DNA of 64,000 bases, taken from contig NZ_CP061738.1 in the NCBI RefSeq assembly GCF_014771645.1, positions 1,090,199 to 1,154,198 of the forward strand, written 5' to 3'. Below the pieces are notes generated by a model, which had not been told where the DNA came from, made no database searches, and worked only from the letters and a program-made list of their open reading frames with translations. Positions 8,755-18,287 of the stretch are shown here, piece by piece (positions within the stretch are counted from its first letter, which is position 1; each line of letters opens with the position of its first letter). Origin of the DNA: Candidatus Wolbachia massiliensis (GTDB taxonomy: Bacteria > Pseudomonadota > Alphaproteobacteria > Rickettsiales > Anaplasmataceae). The position numbers and the translations under genes are program-made.

Positions 8755-9704
8755 TAGCCCTTCTCATAATAGTGGAAACAAATGAAGAAAAGCAGAATCG
8801 ACAGCATGGCGAAAAGATTTAAACAGAGGTATGTTCCTTCTGACTCTGTTTTTGATAGCAAACCAATAGTGTTCAATATCATTAAAATCAGGAGAATAGG
8901 GAGGGAGATACATAATTTCTGCACCAACACTTTTGGCAAATTCGACAATCTTTTTAGACTTATGAAAAGTTGCATTGTCCAAAATCACCGTTTGTCCAGG
9001 CTGTAAAATTGGTGCCAGAAATTGCTCGAACCAGCCATTAAAAATCTCTGTATCACAATAGCCTTCAAAGGTCATAGGTGCAACGATTTTTCCCTTGTTT
9101 AAAGCTGCAATCATGCTAACTCGCTGCGTTTTTTTACCTGATTTTAATGCATGAAACCTCTCTCCCTTTCTGCAATACCCGTATGGGTAGTCCTCTGTAT
9201 TGTCTATACCAGATTCATCAATATATACCAGCTTTTCAGGAGATTTTGCAGATATAACTTTTAAAAATTCAGCTCGTTTTTCTTCGTTCCTTTCTTTGTA
9301 CCCATAAGTCTTTTTTTGCGTGTAAATCCAATTTTTTTCAGAGCTCTATGAATTGTTTGACGACTTATATTGCCCCATAGTTTAGCCACCTCTGACTGTG
9401 TTTTATCGCCATGTTTTTTCACAAATTCTGCAAACGCATTCCAGTCGGTAATTTTATGATTATAGCCCCTATTCCCCAGTTTCTTCGATTGAAAATCTCC
9501 TGTTTCTTTGCGCCTTTTCTCCCATTTATACAATGTTACTCTACCAATTTTGAATCTCTTTGCTACTGCTGTTTTACTCTCTCCTTCATCCAACGCCTGG
9601 ATGGCTTTTTTCCTTAAGTCATAGCTATATGCTGCTGGCACTTTTACCTTTTCATTACCCTAAGCCCCTATTCTATCCTGTTTCTACTTTTATGAGAAGG
9701 GCTA
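8755..9704 (-). mobile_element. IS630-family insertion sequence (copy 2)
   Basis: A 950-bp element in the opposite orientation to copy 1, with a TA duplication at 8753-8754 and 9705-9706. Excising it restores the reading frame of the interrupted gene exactly, which confirms both boundaries. Together with copy 1 it forms a near-identical inverted pair around 6444-8754, a substrate for inversion by homologous recombination. Confidence 0.95.
8764..9641 (-). CDS. IS630 transposase, two frames joined by -1 frameshift
   Basis: This is the same gene as at 5557-6434. The first frame is 9641-9261 and the second, catalytic frame ends at 8764. The A-run slip site is conserved (a T-run on the plus strand near 9311-9317). 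The protein differs from copy 1 by only one residue near the C-terminus (FPLL instead of FLLL), suggesting recent transposition. Confidence 0.88.
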
Positions 9705-10118
9705 TAATTTACAAGATAATGGAACTCAGACAGAAACTGATTTGCAACAGCAAGGAATAAAAGAGTTAGCCCAAAGCAATCACGAATTTCGTGAAAAATT
9801 GGATGGACTACGTAAGGAAATGAATGGGCTAGTGCAGAGTTCTGAGAATAAGATACGAGAATTGTGAGCAAAGGTTAGTGATAATCAAGTGGAAATAGAA
9901 AGCCTAAAATCTAAACTGGATGGGAAGCGATCATATACACGTATAAAAGATCGTAAGCGTGGATGTTATCATCTGTGTGATAGCAGCACTGCATCGAGTA
10001 GTGATGATGAGTCTGAAGGTTACGGATCAGTAACTCGCCTTTAATGAATCTTTTGTAGGCCAGTGAGGCAGTAAAAAGCAAATAGCTTGGCTGCTTTTGT
10101 TAGATTGGTGGTTTGAGT

Positions 10119-10847
10119 TTATATTAAACTTTCCATCTTATATTGGGGATCAGATGCAACTCCATATACTCTATCTGGTGGAATAATTTTGTTTTCTATG
10201 CCAAAGGCCATGCCTTCAATTATTGCTATGAGCACTTTTTCAAGGTTGCAGTCTGCTCCAGGTACACGGTGCTCTAGACGACATTTACTGCTACAATTGG
10301 GAATCCTAATTGCAGCAGTTCTGTTGTTCACACCCCAGCTAACTGTGGTTGGTGTGTGAATATCTGGATGTTGAAACCTAAGATATGAATCATCATTTGG
10401 GGCAAAAAATAACATATGCTTTTTCATCATAGCACATAATCCACCAATACTATGGATCAAGTAGCCACTGTACTTTTGCTCATAACAGTAAAATAAATTA
10501 CCGTTATTTGAGTCCACTAAATTAACGTGCACATTCAATGCGCTGCCTGCTCTGTCCAAATAGGGCTTTGCTTTAAAAGAAATATTCCCACCAAGTTTTT
10601 GTGCTGTTTCAGTAAGTAATTCCTTTGCTAATTCAAAATGCTTAATTAAGTCATTGGAGTCCTTATAACAGCCACTTTTTATCTCATATTGATGTAAGAA
10701 ACTCTCTTTCTCACAGGAAAACCCAAATGGGACAATTTTATTTTCAATACTGCTAAGAAATAAGTTTTCTTTTTCTATTCCTTCAATATAAAATTCTAGT
10801 TCAATACCAAAGTTAGCATTACAGCTAAAATTACTTAATATCATCAT
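10119..10847 (-). CDS. Short glutamine synthetase-like protein
   Basis: This 242-residue protein keeps several glutamine synthetase catalytic-domain signatures: GSALNVHVNL (the GSGMHVH-like ATP/glutamate strand), a VNNRTAAIRIP block and LEHRVPGADCN followed by FGIENKI. Normal GlnA proteins are about 440-470 residues, so this one lacks the N-terminal beta-grasp domain and part of the C-terminal region. The start is ATG at 10847 or 10844. It may be a divergent GS-like ligase or a decaying remnant. No PII or other nitrogen gene is next to it. The function is uncertain; the family assignment is firm. Confidence 0.72.
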   Translation of the reverse strand: MMILSNFSCNANFGIELEFYIEGIEKENLFLSSIENKIVPFGFSCEKESFLHQYEIKSGCYKDSNDLIKHFELAKELLTETAQKLGGNISFKAKPYLDRAGSALNVHVNLVDSNNGNLFYCYEQKYSGYLIHSIGGLCAMMKKHMLFFAPNDDSYLRFQHPDIHTPTTVSWGVNNRTAAIRIPNCSSKCRLEHRVPGADCNLEKVLIAIIEGMAFGIENKIIPPDRVYGVASDPQYKMESLI

Positions 10848-11150
10848 AGATTTACTTCAGCAAATTTATATTAGGTTAGCTATATTTATATGAACACTTT
10901 ACTTTTTTATCAATAAATTTAATATCTTATCTATACATAATATATTATTATTTTTATAGTATACTGCTAATCCTTGATACAAGCGAATTTTCATTTATTG
11001 AAGTAAAAATGATCAATTTTAGTGCTTTTATACCCCTTTACAACTCATCAAAAATCACCATAATTTTTAGTGTGTACTAAGTAGTGTTAGCTTTTTACTT
11101 TGCAACAAGCTATTGATTATCTTGTATTTTTCTAAATTATTGCTTTTTTC
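10848..11150. other. AT-rich intergenic region before dnaA
   Basis: This 300-bp stretch separates the divergent GS-like gene and dnaA. It is very AT-rich, with several A/T-only runs between 10900 and 10970. I see no convincing DnaA box cluster, so I do not call it an origin. It must hold the dnaA promoter. Confidence 0.5.
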
Positions 11151-11162
11151 TTGGTGTGGCGT

Positions 11163-12545
11163 ATGAGCTCGATTAACCCTAAGGTTTCTGCTATGTTTTT
11201 TGACCAAATTGTTACAGTAATGGATCACAATATTGCTTGGGAAAAAATCCAAAATCTTCTTTGTAATCTCTATGGGGAAGCAACATATAACTGTTGGCTG
11301 AGTTCACTTAGATTTGTTAGCAGCAAAAACGGAGAAGTCCTGTTGTCTGTGCCAACGAGATTTATAAAAGAGTGGGTTACAGTTCACTACATGGAAAAAA
11401 TACTATCTCTATGGCAAAATGAAGATAAGAGTATACATTCTATAGATATTCAAGTAACCGAAGAAAAGAATTCAAGCTCTGATGCTATAACAAGAAATAG
11501 AGAGGAAAGTAATCACAATCTTGGTTCGCCACTGGATCCAAGATTTACCTTTGATAATTTTGTAGTAGGGAAACCAAACGAATTAGCATTTACAGCTGCA
11601 AAGCGTGTGGCGGAATCTATAGATCCAATACCAGGCAGTAATCCTCTATTTCTATATGGCGGAGTGGGGCTTGGTAAAACACATTTAATGCATGCTATAG
11701 CTTGGCACATAGTCAATGCTCCGTCTGCAAAAAGAAAAGTAGTATATTTATCAGCAGAAAAATTCATGTACCAATATATTACAGCGCTACGAAGCAAGGA
11801 CATTATGTTGTTCAAAGAGCAGTTTAGGTCAGTAGATGTATTAATGGTGGATGATGTGCAATTTATTAGTGGTAAAGATAGTACACAAGAAGAGTTTTTT
11901 CACACTTTTAATGCGTTGATAGACCAGAACAAACAATTGGTTATATCAGCTGATAGGTCCCCTAGTGACCTTGATGGAGTAGAAGAGAGAATAAAATCGC
12001 GGCTTGGTTGGGGATTGGTAGCAGATATTAATAAAACGACTTTTGAATTAAGACTTGGTATATTGCAAGCCAAAGTGGAGCAAATGAATATGTACGTTCC
12101 AAAGGATGTTCTGGAGTTTTTGGCAGGGAACATAGAATCTAATATAAGAGAGTTAGAAGGAGCGCTAAATAAGGTTGCCCATACTTCATTGATTGGAAGA
12201 AGTATGACGGTAGAATCAGCCAGCGAAACTCTAGCAGATCTTCTTAGATCAAACCATAAGTCAATTACAATAGCAGAAATACAAAAGAAAATAGCCGAAT
12301 TCTTTAATATAAAGGTTGCAGATATGCATTCCAATAGAAGGCTCCGTGGTCTTGTAAGACCGAGGCAAATAGCTATGTATTTCGCTAAGAAATTCACACA
12401 AAAAAGCTTACCAGATATTGGAAGAAGCTTTGGTGGTAGAGACCATGCCACTGTTATACATGCAGTAAAACAAATAGAAAATTTTATAAAAACTGACTCA
12501 AGTTTTGCTGATGAAATTGATCAACTAAAAAAAATGTTTAAGTAG
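11163..12545 (+). CDS. dnaA: Chromosomal replication initiator DnaA
   Basis: DnaA binds 9-mer boxes and melts the origin. Domain I is at residues 20-90 ([21 protein letters not shown]). Domain III has a Walker A motif GGVGLGKTH near residues 166-174, Walker [10 protein letters not shown] and an AAA+ sensor region (ADRSP). Domain IV ends with [12 protein letters not shown] and the signature [15 protein letters not shown]. The length is about 460 residues with ATG at 11163; a TTG at 11151 or an internal ATG near 11220 are alternatives. As is usual in Rickettsiales, it is not next to dnaN or gyrB. Confidence 0.96.
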   Translation: MSSINPKVSAMFFDQIVTVMDHNIAWEKIQNLLCNLYGEATYNCWLSSLRFVSSKNGEVLLSVPTRFIKEWVTVHYMEKILSLWQNEDKSIHSIDIQVTEEKNSSSDAITRNREESNHNLGSPLDPRFTFDNFVVGKPNELAFTAAKRVAESIDPIPGSNPLFLYGGVGLGKTHLMHAIAWHIVNAPSAKRKVVYLSAEKFMYQYITALRSKDIMLFKEQFRSVDVLMVDDVQFISGKDSTQEEFFHTFNALIDQNKQLVISADRSPSDLDGVEERIKSRLGWGLVADINKTTFELRLGILQAKVEQMNMYVPKDVLEFLAGNIESNIRELEGALNKVAHTSLIGRSMTVESASETLADLLRSNHKSITIAEIQKKIAEFFNIKVADMHSNRRLRGLVRPRQIAMYFAKKFTQKSLPDIGRSFGGRDHATVIHAVKQIENFIKTDSSFADEIDQLKKMFK

Positions 12546-12569
12546 TTAGCTGTACTGACCTAAAATAAG

Positions 12570-13835
12570 TCAGGTGTAGTTTTGATCTATTTTAAGCTTA
12601 AAGTCTTCCGTTAACTCTGTAGAATACATTTTCTCATTATCTTGATTATAGAAAGTGAATTCATGATTATCTAAATTTAATATTGCAAAACCGAAACCAA
12701 AAAAGTTTCTAACTTTATGTGCTAAGTAATTTTTACCATTTGAGTAGTTAAATTCTACATTTTGGTAAACGGGTTCCTGATCTTGAGCGTGTAATAATGC
12801 ACCACCGTTTCCAACTATAATCTGGTCTGGAACATTATCCATTAATAAAATCTGGGCTATATGAATGTGGCCAGAAACTATGGTAGTAACGTTGCTCGGA
12901 AATTTATCTCCAAAAGCTTCAATTTGTGTAAGGTTGCCATGGCTTTTTAGTGCCAGAAATTCTTTTTTTGGAGATCTCCAAAGTGGTCTGTGGGTTAAAA
13001 ACCACGTGAATTTGTCAGAACTATCTTGGATCAACTTATCAAATTGTTCCTCAAAAGCATCAATTTTACTTTGAGTTGTAAAAATATCTTCACCGAATGA
13101 AGAGTCAAAGATAAAAAACTTCATCGGTCCAATATCCAAAGACCAACTAGAAACAAAATTTTCACATTTTTCAGACGAAAAAGGGTATGCATCTAGATAC
13201 TTAAACCATCCTTCGTAAGCTCTATCACAGCTCTCATGGTTGCCTCTCACAAAAAGAAAGGAAGATTGTAGTAGAATATCCTTTGCAGGCTCAAACCAAT
13301 CAGCGTACCAAACCTCTTTGTTGTACCCATAAACATTGCCGCACTTTTTTGTATTTCTACATTTTGTCTTTCTATAATGATAGTCACCAACGTGAACAAT
13401 TAAGTCTGGCTTATGAAGAGCAAGAGAATCTAAATTTTTTTTTAAAGGCCAACTATCTACCGAATTACATTCCTGCTGAAATAACGCATTTATTCTGCAG
13501 CCTGTATCACCAATAAAGGCAATTTTGCTAATCTTTTCTGGTAGTACAGGAACCTGTAGATCCTCAACACTAACGCTTTTTACGTCTGTTTGTACCGTCA
13601 ATTCGCAAACCGTTTCGATATGATCACCACTATTAATCGAGCTACGATTCAGCATCTCTATTTCTTCGCCATCGACATAAGCAATGGGACACATGTCGTT
13701 GTCTATAATTGCACGTATACTTAATTTACTTTCTGGAATAACCTGAGACCATGTGTATAGTATTTGTGCATGGACAGAATGAAAGCTTGTTACAAGAGAT
13801 AAAGCTAAAAAAATAAAGACGTTAGCTATATTCAT
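12570..13835 (-). CDS. Secreted calcineurin-like metallophosphoesterase
   Basis: This 421-residue protein has a clear signal peptide (hydrophobic residues 5-20, cleavage near VHAQ). The two-metal phosphoesterase motifs appear in order: GDTG, GDYHYR, GNHES, THRPLW and SGHIH. After the signal there is a roughly 90-residue N-terminal domain, and the catalytic core follows. The layout resembles purple-acid-phosphatase-like extracellular enzymes. Several cysteines (for example CRNTKKCG) suggest disulfides, consistent with a periplasmic or exported location. The substrate is unknown. It converges on dnaA. Confidence 0.85.
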   Translation of the reverse strand: MNIANVFIFLALSLVTSFHSVHAQILYTWSQVIPESKLSIRAIIDNDMCPIAYVDGEEIEMLNRSSINSGDHIETVCELTVQTDVKSVSVEDLQVPVLPEKISKIAFIGDTGCRINALFQQECNSVDSWPLKKNLDSLALHKPDLIVHVGDYHYRKTKCRNTKKCGNVYGYNKEVWYADWFEPAKDILLQSSFLFVRGNHESCDRAYEGWFKYLDAYPFSSEKCENFVSSWSLDIGPMKFFIFDSSFGEDIFTTQSKIDAFEEQFDKLIQDSSDKFTWFLTHRPLWRSPKKEFLALKSHGNLTQIEAFGDKFPSNVTTIVSGHIHIAQILLMDNVPDQIIVGNGGALLHAQDQEPVYQNVEFNYSNGKNYLAHKVRNFFGFGFAILNLDNHEFTFYNQDNEKMYSTELTEDFKLKIDQNYT

Positions 13836-14024
13836 TTATATAACAGCCTAAATTAAAAATTAGTAGTAAAGTTACCTTAAATAATTGAAATTTGTAATCA
13901 CAAAATTCATAACTGTATTATATAGGTAATTCTTAAATTATCTAGTATCAGATTGACACTTTGGATGAAAAATTTTAAAATGATTAAGTAATTTAAAATA
14001 ATTATATAAAAACTAGAATAAAGT

Positions 14025-14112
14025 GCGGCCGTGGTGGAATTGGTAGACACGCAGCGTTGAGGTCGCTGTGGCTCATAAAGCCTTGGAAGTTCAAGTCTTC
14101 TCGGCCGCACCA
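14025..14112 (+). tRNA. tRNA-Leu (anticodon GAG)
   Basis: A class II tRNA with acceptor stem GCGGCCG paired to CGGCCGC, discriminator A and encoded CCA at 14110-14112. The anticodon stem CAGCG/CGCTG encloses TTGAGGT, giving anticodon GAG for CUC/CUU codons. It has a long variable arm and a GTTCAAGTC T-arm. A run of seven T follows at 14114-14120 and may end transcription. Confidence 0.96.
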
Positions 14113-14144
14113 GTTTTTTTCGTTGCTGTTTAATATTGGTAAAA

Positions 14145-15227
14145 ATGTTTATAGGAAATCAAAGTAAAAATAAAGTAGAAAGAGCTATTAGTGAAATCAA
14201 ACGTGGTCTGCCAATTGTAATATATGATGAAAGTAATTACCTATTGTTTGCTGCTGCTGAAACTCTAGAGAGAGATTCATTTGATCAGTATAAGCTTATA
14301 TCAGATAATATATATGTCACTTTAACTTCAAGTAAGGTAACATATATATCTCGAAATGAAGAGCATAGTAGCAAGCGCCTGCTAATAAACAACTTTGATG
14401 AACTATCCCATTTAATAAACTGTTCAAAAGAGGATCACATAAAAGAGTTACAATGCTCAAAGAAAATAGATGAATGTGCTACTGTCTTGCTTAAGTTTTC
14501 AGAATTATTGCCATATGCATTGGTGGTTGATATGACCTTTAGAAGCAGGCATGAAATGCGAGATTGGTGCGAGAAAAATGACATTATTGCACTGGATACG
14601 TTACTCGTAAATAATTTTCAACAAAATCAGAATGTATATGAAGTGTGCAAAACACCGTTATTTTTAAAACAAACTCAAAAAGTAAATATCATATCCTATA
14701 GAACCGAGAGTGGCGGAAGAGAACATCATGCAATTATCATTGGCAATCCAGATAGAGATGGTGAACCATTAGTGAGAATTCATTCTTCATGCTATACAGG
14801 TGACCTACTAGACAGTTTATCATGCGATTGCAGAAGCCAGTTACATCAAGCAATTCAAATAATGACTGACTCTGGGAATGGCATTATACTATACCTGATG
14901 CAAGATGGGAGAGGCATTGGTTTAACTAATAAATTAAGGGCATATGATATGCAAAGAAAATATAATCTTGATACTGTGGATGCAAATAGAATATTGGGTT
15001 TTGAAGACGATGAAAGAAGTTTTATTGTTGCAGCTGAAATGCTCAAGAAATTAGGTATCAAAAAAATCCAATTACTTACAAACAATGGTAGAAAGTTATC
15101 GGAGTTGAAGAACAATGGTATAGAAGTTACGAAGTGTTTACCACTTATTATGGAGCGTAATAAATATAACGATTCATATATGGAAACAAAATTTGGTAGG
15201 TTAGGCCATGGATTAAGAGTTTTTTAG
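14145..15227 (+). CDS. ribA: GTP cyclohydrolase II with degenerate RibB-like N-terminus
   Basis: RibA converts GTP to the first pyrimidine intermediate of riboflavin synthesis. Residues from about 190 are a complete GCHII domain: IHSSCYTGDLLDSLSCDCRS carries the three zinc cysteines, QDGRGIGL the catalytic arginine region, and LLTNNGRK the C-terminal strand. The first 180 residues (ERAISEIKRGLPIVIYDES) align with the DHBP synthase fold of bifunctional RibBA, but the usual acidic DDEDRENEGD motif is replaced, so the DHBPS activity is probably lost. In Wolbachia, ribA precedes virB8, as here (72-bp gap), and is reported to be transcribed with the vir genes. ATG 14145 is preferred to TTG 14136. 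Confidence 0.93.
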   Translation: MFIGNQSKNKVERAISEIKRGLPIVIYDESNYLLFAAAETLERDSFDQYKLISDNIYVTLTSSKVTYISRNEEHSSKRLLINNFDELSHLINCSKEDHIKELQCSKKIDECATVLLKFSELLPYALVVDMTFRSRHEMRDWCEKNDIIALDTLLVNNFQQNQNVYEVCKTPLFLKQTQKVNIISYRTESGGREHHAIIIGNPDRDGEPLVRIHSSCYTGDLLDSLSCDCRSQLHQAIQIMTDSGNGIILYLMQDGRGIGLTNKLRAYDMQRKYNLDTVDANRILGFEDDERSFIVAAEMLKKLGIKKIQLLTNNGRKLSELKNNGIEVTKCLPLIMERNKYNDSYMETKFGRLGHGLRVF

Positions 15228-15299
15228 CTTTTTTGTTGTAACTACTTTGTTAATTTGCTGTATTTGTTAATATAAGTTAAGATTTTTAAGAATATTAAG

Positions 15300-15983
15300 A
15301 TGCTAAGGTTTTTAAAACAAGAAAAAAGTAATGAGTCGTTGGATAAGGACATAAATTGGAATTCAAGTCGCTATAGCACAGTTGTTTCTCAGAGAAATAT
15401 TTTACTTTTATTTACATTAATATTATTATTGGCAATTTCTGTAAGCATACTAGCTATCTTTAAAATTAGCACTAGTAGCACTATTGAACCATTCGTTATA
15501 GAAATCGAAAAGAAATCGGGAATAGTACAGTTAGTTGATCCTGTTACAGTAAAACAATACTCTGCGGATGAAGTGCTAAATAATCATTTTATTGCAGAAT
15601 ACATAAAAGCAAGGGAAGTTTTTGACCCATATCACTACAATTATAACTATTATACGAAGGTGAGATTGTTTTCCTCACCTAATGTATATAATGAATTTAG
15701 AAATTACATAAGATCGCAGAATATGGATGATCTTTCTAATCTATATTCCGACTTTGTCAAAAATGAGTTTAAGATTCGCTCAATTCAAAAACTGGATAAC
15801 GATACTTTTCAAGTGAGGTTTACTGTGGAATTTACACGAAAAGATGGAAGTTCTGTCAGAAAAAACAAGATAGTCATCATGTCATATAGATATGCACCAC
15901 TTGAAATGGACGATCAGCAAAAATATGTTAATCCATTAGGGTTTCAAGTTATTTCTTATAGGGTAGATGATGAATATGTATAG
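15300..15983 (+). CDS. virB8: Type IV secretion protein VirB8
   Basis: This 227-residue inner-membrane protein has a short cytoplasmic N-terminus, one membrane segment (about residues 32-53, LLLFTLILLLAISVSILAIF) and a periplasmic NTF2-like domain. It nucleates assembly between inner-membrane and core-complex parts of the machine. The C-terminal QVRFTVEFTRKDGS and PLGFQVISYRVDDE strands are characteristic. It overlaps virB9 by 17 bases, or 14 if virB9 starts at its second ATG. Confidence 0.95.
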   Translation: MLRFLKQEKSNESLDKDINWNSSRYSTVVSQRNILLLFTLILLLAISVSILAIFKISTSSTIEPFVIEIEKKSGIVQLVDPVTVKQYSADEVLNNHFIAEYIKAREVFDPYHYNYNYYTKVRLFSSPNVYNEFRNYIRSQNMDDLSNLYSDFVKNEFKIRSIQKLDNDTFQVRFTVEFTRKDGSSVRKNKIVIMSYRYAPLEMDDQQKYVNPLGFQVISYRVDDEYV

Positions 15984-16770
15984 AATATTATTAGTCCTAG
16001 CTTTACTGATAAGCAGCAACTCAAATGCGTCAGTTAATTACAATAAACCTGTTTCTGTAGACAGTAGAATAAAACGTTTTGTGTATAGTCCTAATGAAGT
16101 GTTTACAGTTGTTTTTAGTCAAGGTTACTATTCTTACATTGAGTTTGCAAAAGGAGAGAAAGTTGAGAACATTGCTGTTGGTGATGCATCAAGTTGGAAA
16201 ATTAGCCCTTATGACAATAAATTACTTATTATGCCATTTGAAGTTAGTAGTCGCACTAACATGATTATTACAACAACTAAAAAAAGAAATTATATTTTTG
16301 ATTTAATCTCAAGGCCAAACTATGATAAGCTTCCAGGCACTGATACTGAGAAGATAAATAACGATTATTCTGCTGAAAAAGATATATCTTATGCAGTAAG
16401 TTTTTATTATCCTCAAGAAGAAGATGAATTTGATATTGATTTAGATGACATATCAACACCTACTCAAATGCAATATGTTGTAGAAAAACCAGAAAAAGTA
16501 ATACAGGAGAATGATTCAAAGTACAATTATACATATATCGATAAAGGTGATAATAAGGATATAATACCGATTGAGTTATTTGATGATGGCTATCTAACCT
16601 ATTTTAAATTTAGGAACAGCAACAAAATACCTCAGATTTTTGTGGAAGAAGGTAAAACTAGATTGCTTTGTAAAAGACTGCTATTTGATGATTATATTAT
16701 AATAAAAGGGGTGCACAAGAGGTTGTTTATGCGTTATGAAAATAACGAGGTTGAAATTGTAAATAGGTAA
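15967..16770 (+). CDS. virB9: Type IV secretion protein VirB9
   Basis: This 267-residue periplasmic/outer-membrane core component has a signal peptide (residues 1-22, ending SNSNA). The N-terminal beta domain (DSRIKRFVYSPNEVF) binds VirB10. The C-terminal domain has the TrbG/CagX layout, LTYFKFRNSNKIPQIFV followed by the YIIIKGVHKRLFMRY strand. Tandem ATG codons at 15967 and 15970 make the exact start ambiguous. The gene is coupled to virB8 by overlap. Confidence 0.94.
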   Translation: MMNMYRILLVLALLISSNSNASVNYNKPVSVDSRIKRFVYSPNEVFTVVFSQGYYSYIEFAKGEKVENIAVGDASSWKISPYDNKLLIMPFEVSSRTNMIITTTKKRNYIFDLISRPNYDKLPGTDTEKINNDYSAEKDISYAVSFYYPQEEDEFDIDLDDISTPTQMQYVVEKPEKVIQENDSKYNYTYIDKGDNKDIIPIELFDDGYLTYFKFRNSNKIPQIFVEEGKTRLLCKRLLFDDYIIIKGVHKRLFMRYENNEVEIVNR

Positions 16771-16792
16771 CTTTAGTTGTGGTACATGCTAT

Positions 16793-18286
16793 ATGAATAA
16801 AGAAGGGCGTAATAATTCAGAGAATGAATCAGAAATAGAAAATAAGGTAGTAACGGTTGGCTCTAATCAAGGACATAGAGCATTAATGGTTGTTATTTTA
16901 GTGCTTCTAGTTGGTGGAATATACTATTTATATTTTACACCTTCTTCTGATGAAGAAGGTGTAGAGGTCATTAAAAAAGAAGAAACAAAGCAAAACGTTC
17001 AAGAGTTGAAAGAAAAGTTGGAAAAAGTTCCAGATAACACAATAGTTCCTGAGAGGATAATGACTGATCCATTACCATCTTTACCTCCCCTTATTACACC
17101 ACAAGTAATACCAGAAGTAAAACAACCTAAAAAAGAAGTAGTAGAAAAAGAAGAAGAAAAACCAAAAGAAACTTCTGTGTCAAATATACCTATTTTGCCA
17201 AAGCAAAACTTTCCTCACAGTAGTATTACTGGCAACTTACCTACCCAGTTTCCTATAATAGGAAGTGGTGGATATCCTAGAGACAGACGTGGAGCACCAA
17301 TGTTAGCAATGTCAAGTGGTAATCAAGAAAACAAAGCTGCCGATGCTACTTTATCCAACACTTCAACACAGTCAAGCAAGGCTACCAGAGTGGGAAAACT
17401 TGGGCTTATGATTACTCAAGGTAAAATTATTGATGCTGTTCTTGAAACTGCAATAGATTCTGATCTGCAAGGAATGTTACGTGCTGTAGTTAGTAGCAAT
17501 GTTTATGCAGAAACCGGTGATACAGTTTTAATACCCAAAGGTTCAAGATTAATAGGTGGCTATACGTTTGATTCAAATGTTGCAAGAGCCCGTATAAACA
17601 TAAACTGGAATAGGATTATTCTTCCCCATGGAATAGATATTGCTATTTCGTCACCTGGTACCGATGAACTTGGTAGAGCAGGAGTAGCTGGAATAGTTGA
17701 CAACAAAATAGCAAGTGCATTGTTTTCTTCAATAATGCTCGCAGGTGTTTCAATTGGTTCAGCTGTTATAGGGCAAAAAGCTTCTAATCTTGTTGATGTG
17801 CTAAATGCTATGGATGCGGTGAGGTCCATCACTGCAACTGAAATAGATTTCTCTTCGTTCAAAGGTATCATTAGTGCTGGACTAAAGGATGGCGATACAG
17901 ATAAAAGTAAAGTTGAAGGGGCAGTAGGAGAAAAGTTGAAATTAGGTCTTGGAGCTATCGGAAGAATTCGGAATGCTAAAAATGAGCAAGATTTGCTGAG
18001 AATAATGAAAGAGGAAATAGCAAAAGTACTGGGGATTGGAGAAGATAAGGTAAATATAAGCCTAGAAAACGTAGGTCAATTGCTACGACAATTTCAGAGC
18101 AGAGACAAGTCTGTTTATGATGAAGCAATTGGAAAGTCAATCGATGATTTTTCTAAAGATATGCGAGATATAGTTGATAGACATACAGATAAAAAACCAA
18201 CTGTTTATGTCGATCAAGGCACCGCATTGAAAGTATTTGTTAACCAAGATATAGTATTTCCTCCACAGGCAATATTAAATCAGTAA
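16793..18286 (+). CDS. virB10: Type IV secretion protein VirB10
   Basis: This 497-residue scaffold protein spans both membranes. It has a cytoplasmic N-terminus, one membrane segment (about residues 30-50, LMVVILVLLVGGIYYLYF), a Pro/Lys/Glu-rich periplasmic linker and a C-terminal TrbI-type beta-barrel domain. That domain includes LIPKGSRLIGGY, GRAGVAGIVDNKI and the terminal QGTALKVFVNQDIVF. A roughly 90-residue helical insert (residues 360-450) lies within the C-terminal domain. The stop is followed after one base by virB11. Confidence 0.95.
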   Translation: MNKEGRNNSENESEIENKVVTVGSNQGHRALMVVILVLLVGGIYYLYFTPSSDEEGVEVIKKEETKQNVQELKEKLEKVPDNTIVPERIMTDPLPSLPPLITPQVIPEVKQPKKEVVEKEEEKPKETSVSNIPILPKQNFPHSSITGNLPTQFPIIGSGGYPRDRRGAPMLAMSSGNQENKAADATLSNTSTQSSKATRVGKLGLMITQGKIIDAVLETAIDSDLQGMLRAVVSSNVYAETGDTVLIPKGSRLIGGYTFDSNVARARININWNRIILPHGIDIAISSPGTDELGRAGVAGIVDNKIASALFSSIMLAGVSIGSAVIGQKASNLVDVLNAMDAVRSITATEIDFSSFKGIISAGLKDGDTDKSKVEGAVGEKLKLGLGAIGRIRNAKNEQDLLRIMKEEIAKVLGIGEDKVNISLENVGQLLRQFQSRDKSVYDEAIGKSIDDFSKDMRDIVDRHTDKKPTVYVDQGTALKVFVNQDIVFPPQAILNQ

Positions 18287-18287
18287 A

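Larger units (their letters stand above)
7380..10044 (+). pseudogene. Wolbachia-type hypothetical gene split by IS630
   Basis: The ATG at 7380 follows a GAGGGAGG site. The frame runs 458 codons to the TA at 8753-8754, where an IS630 is inserted. Removing the element and one TA joins it in frame to TTACAAGATAATGG at 9709. The original protein would then run to a TGA at 9865 (about 511 residues). Translation past this TGA continues in frame for 58 more codons to TAA at 10042, so the TGA may be a second mutation. The N-terminal part is helical, the middle is beta-rich (CYQITSTWPVKDES, then MNVGSDGITKIEKF), and the tail after the insertion is coiled coil followed by a serine/acidic end. I do not recognise its function. 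Confidence 0.75.

Noticed and set aside
10860-11150. Replication origin upstream of dnaA
   Set aside because: The region is AT-rich but I see no cluster of DnaA boxes, and the described Wolbachia origin is near hemE rather than dnaA.
11513-12451. Long minus-strand frames opposite dnaA
   Set aside because: They are shadows of a strongly conserved gene, with no ribosome sites or recognisable domains.
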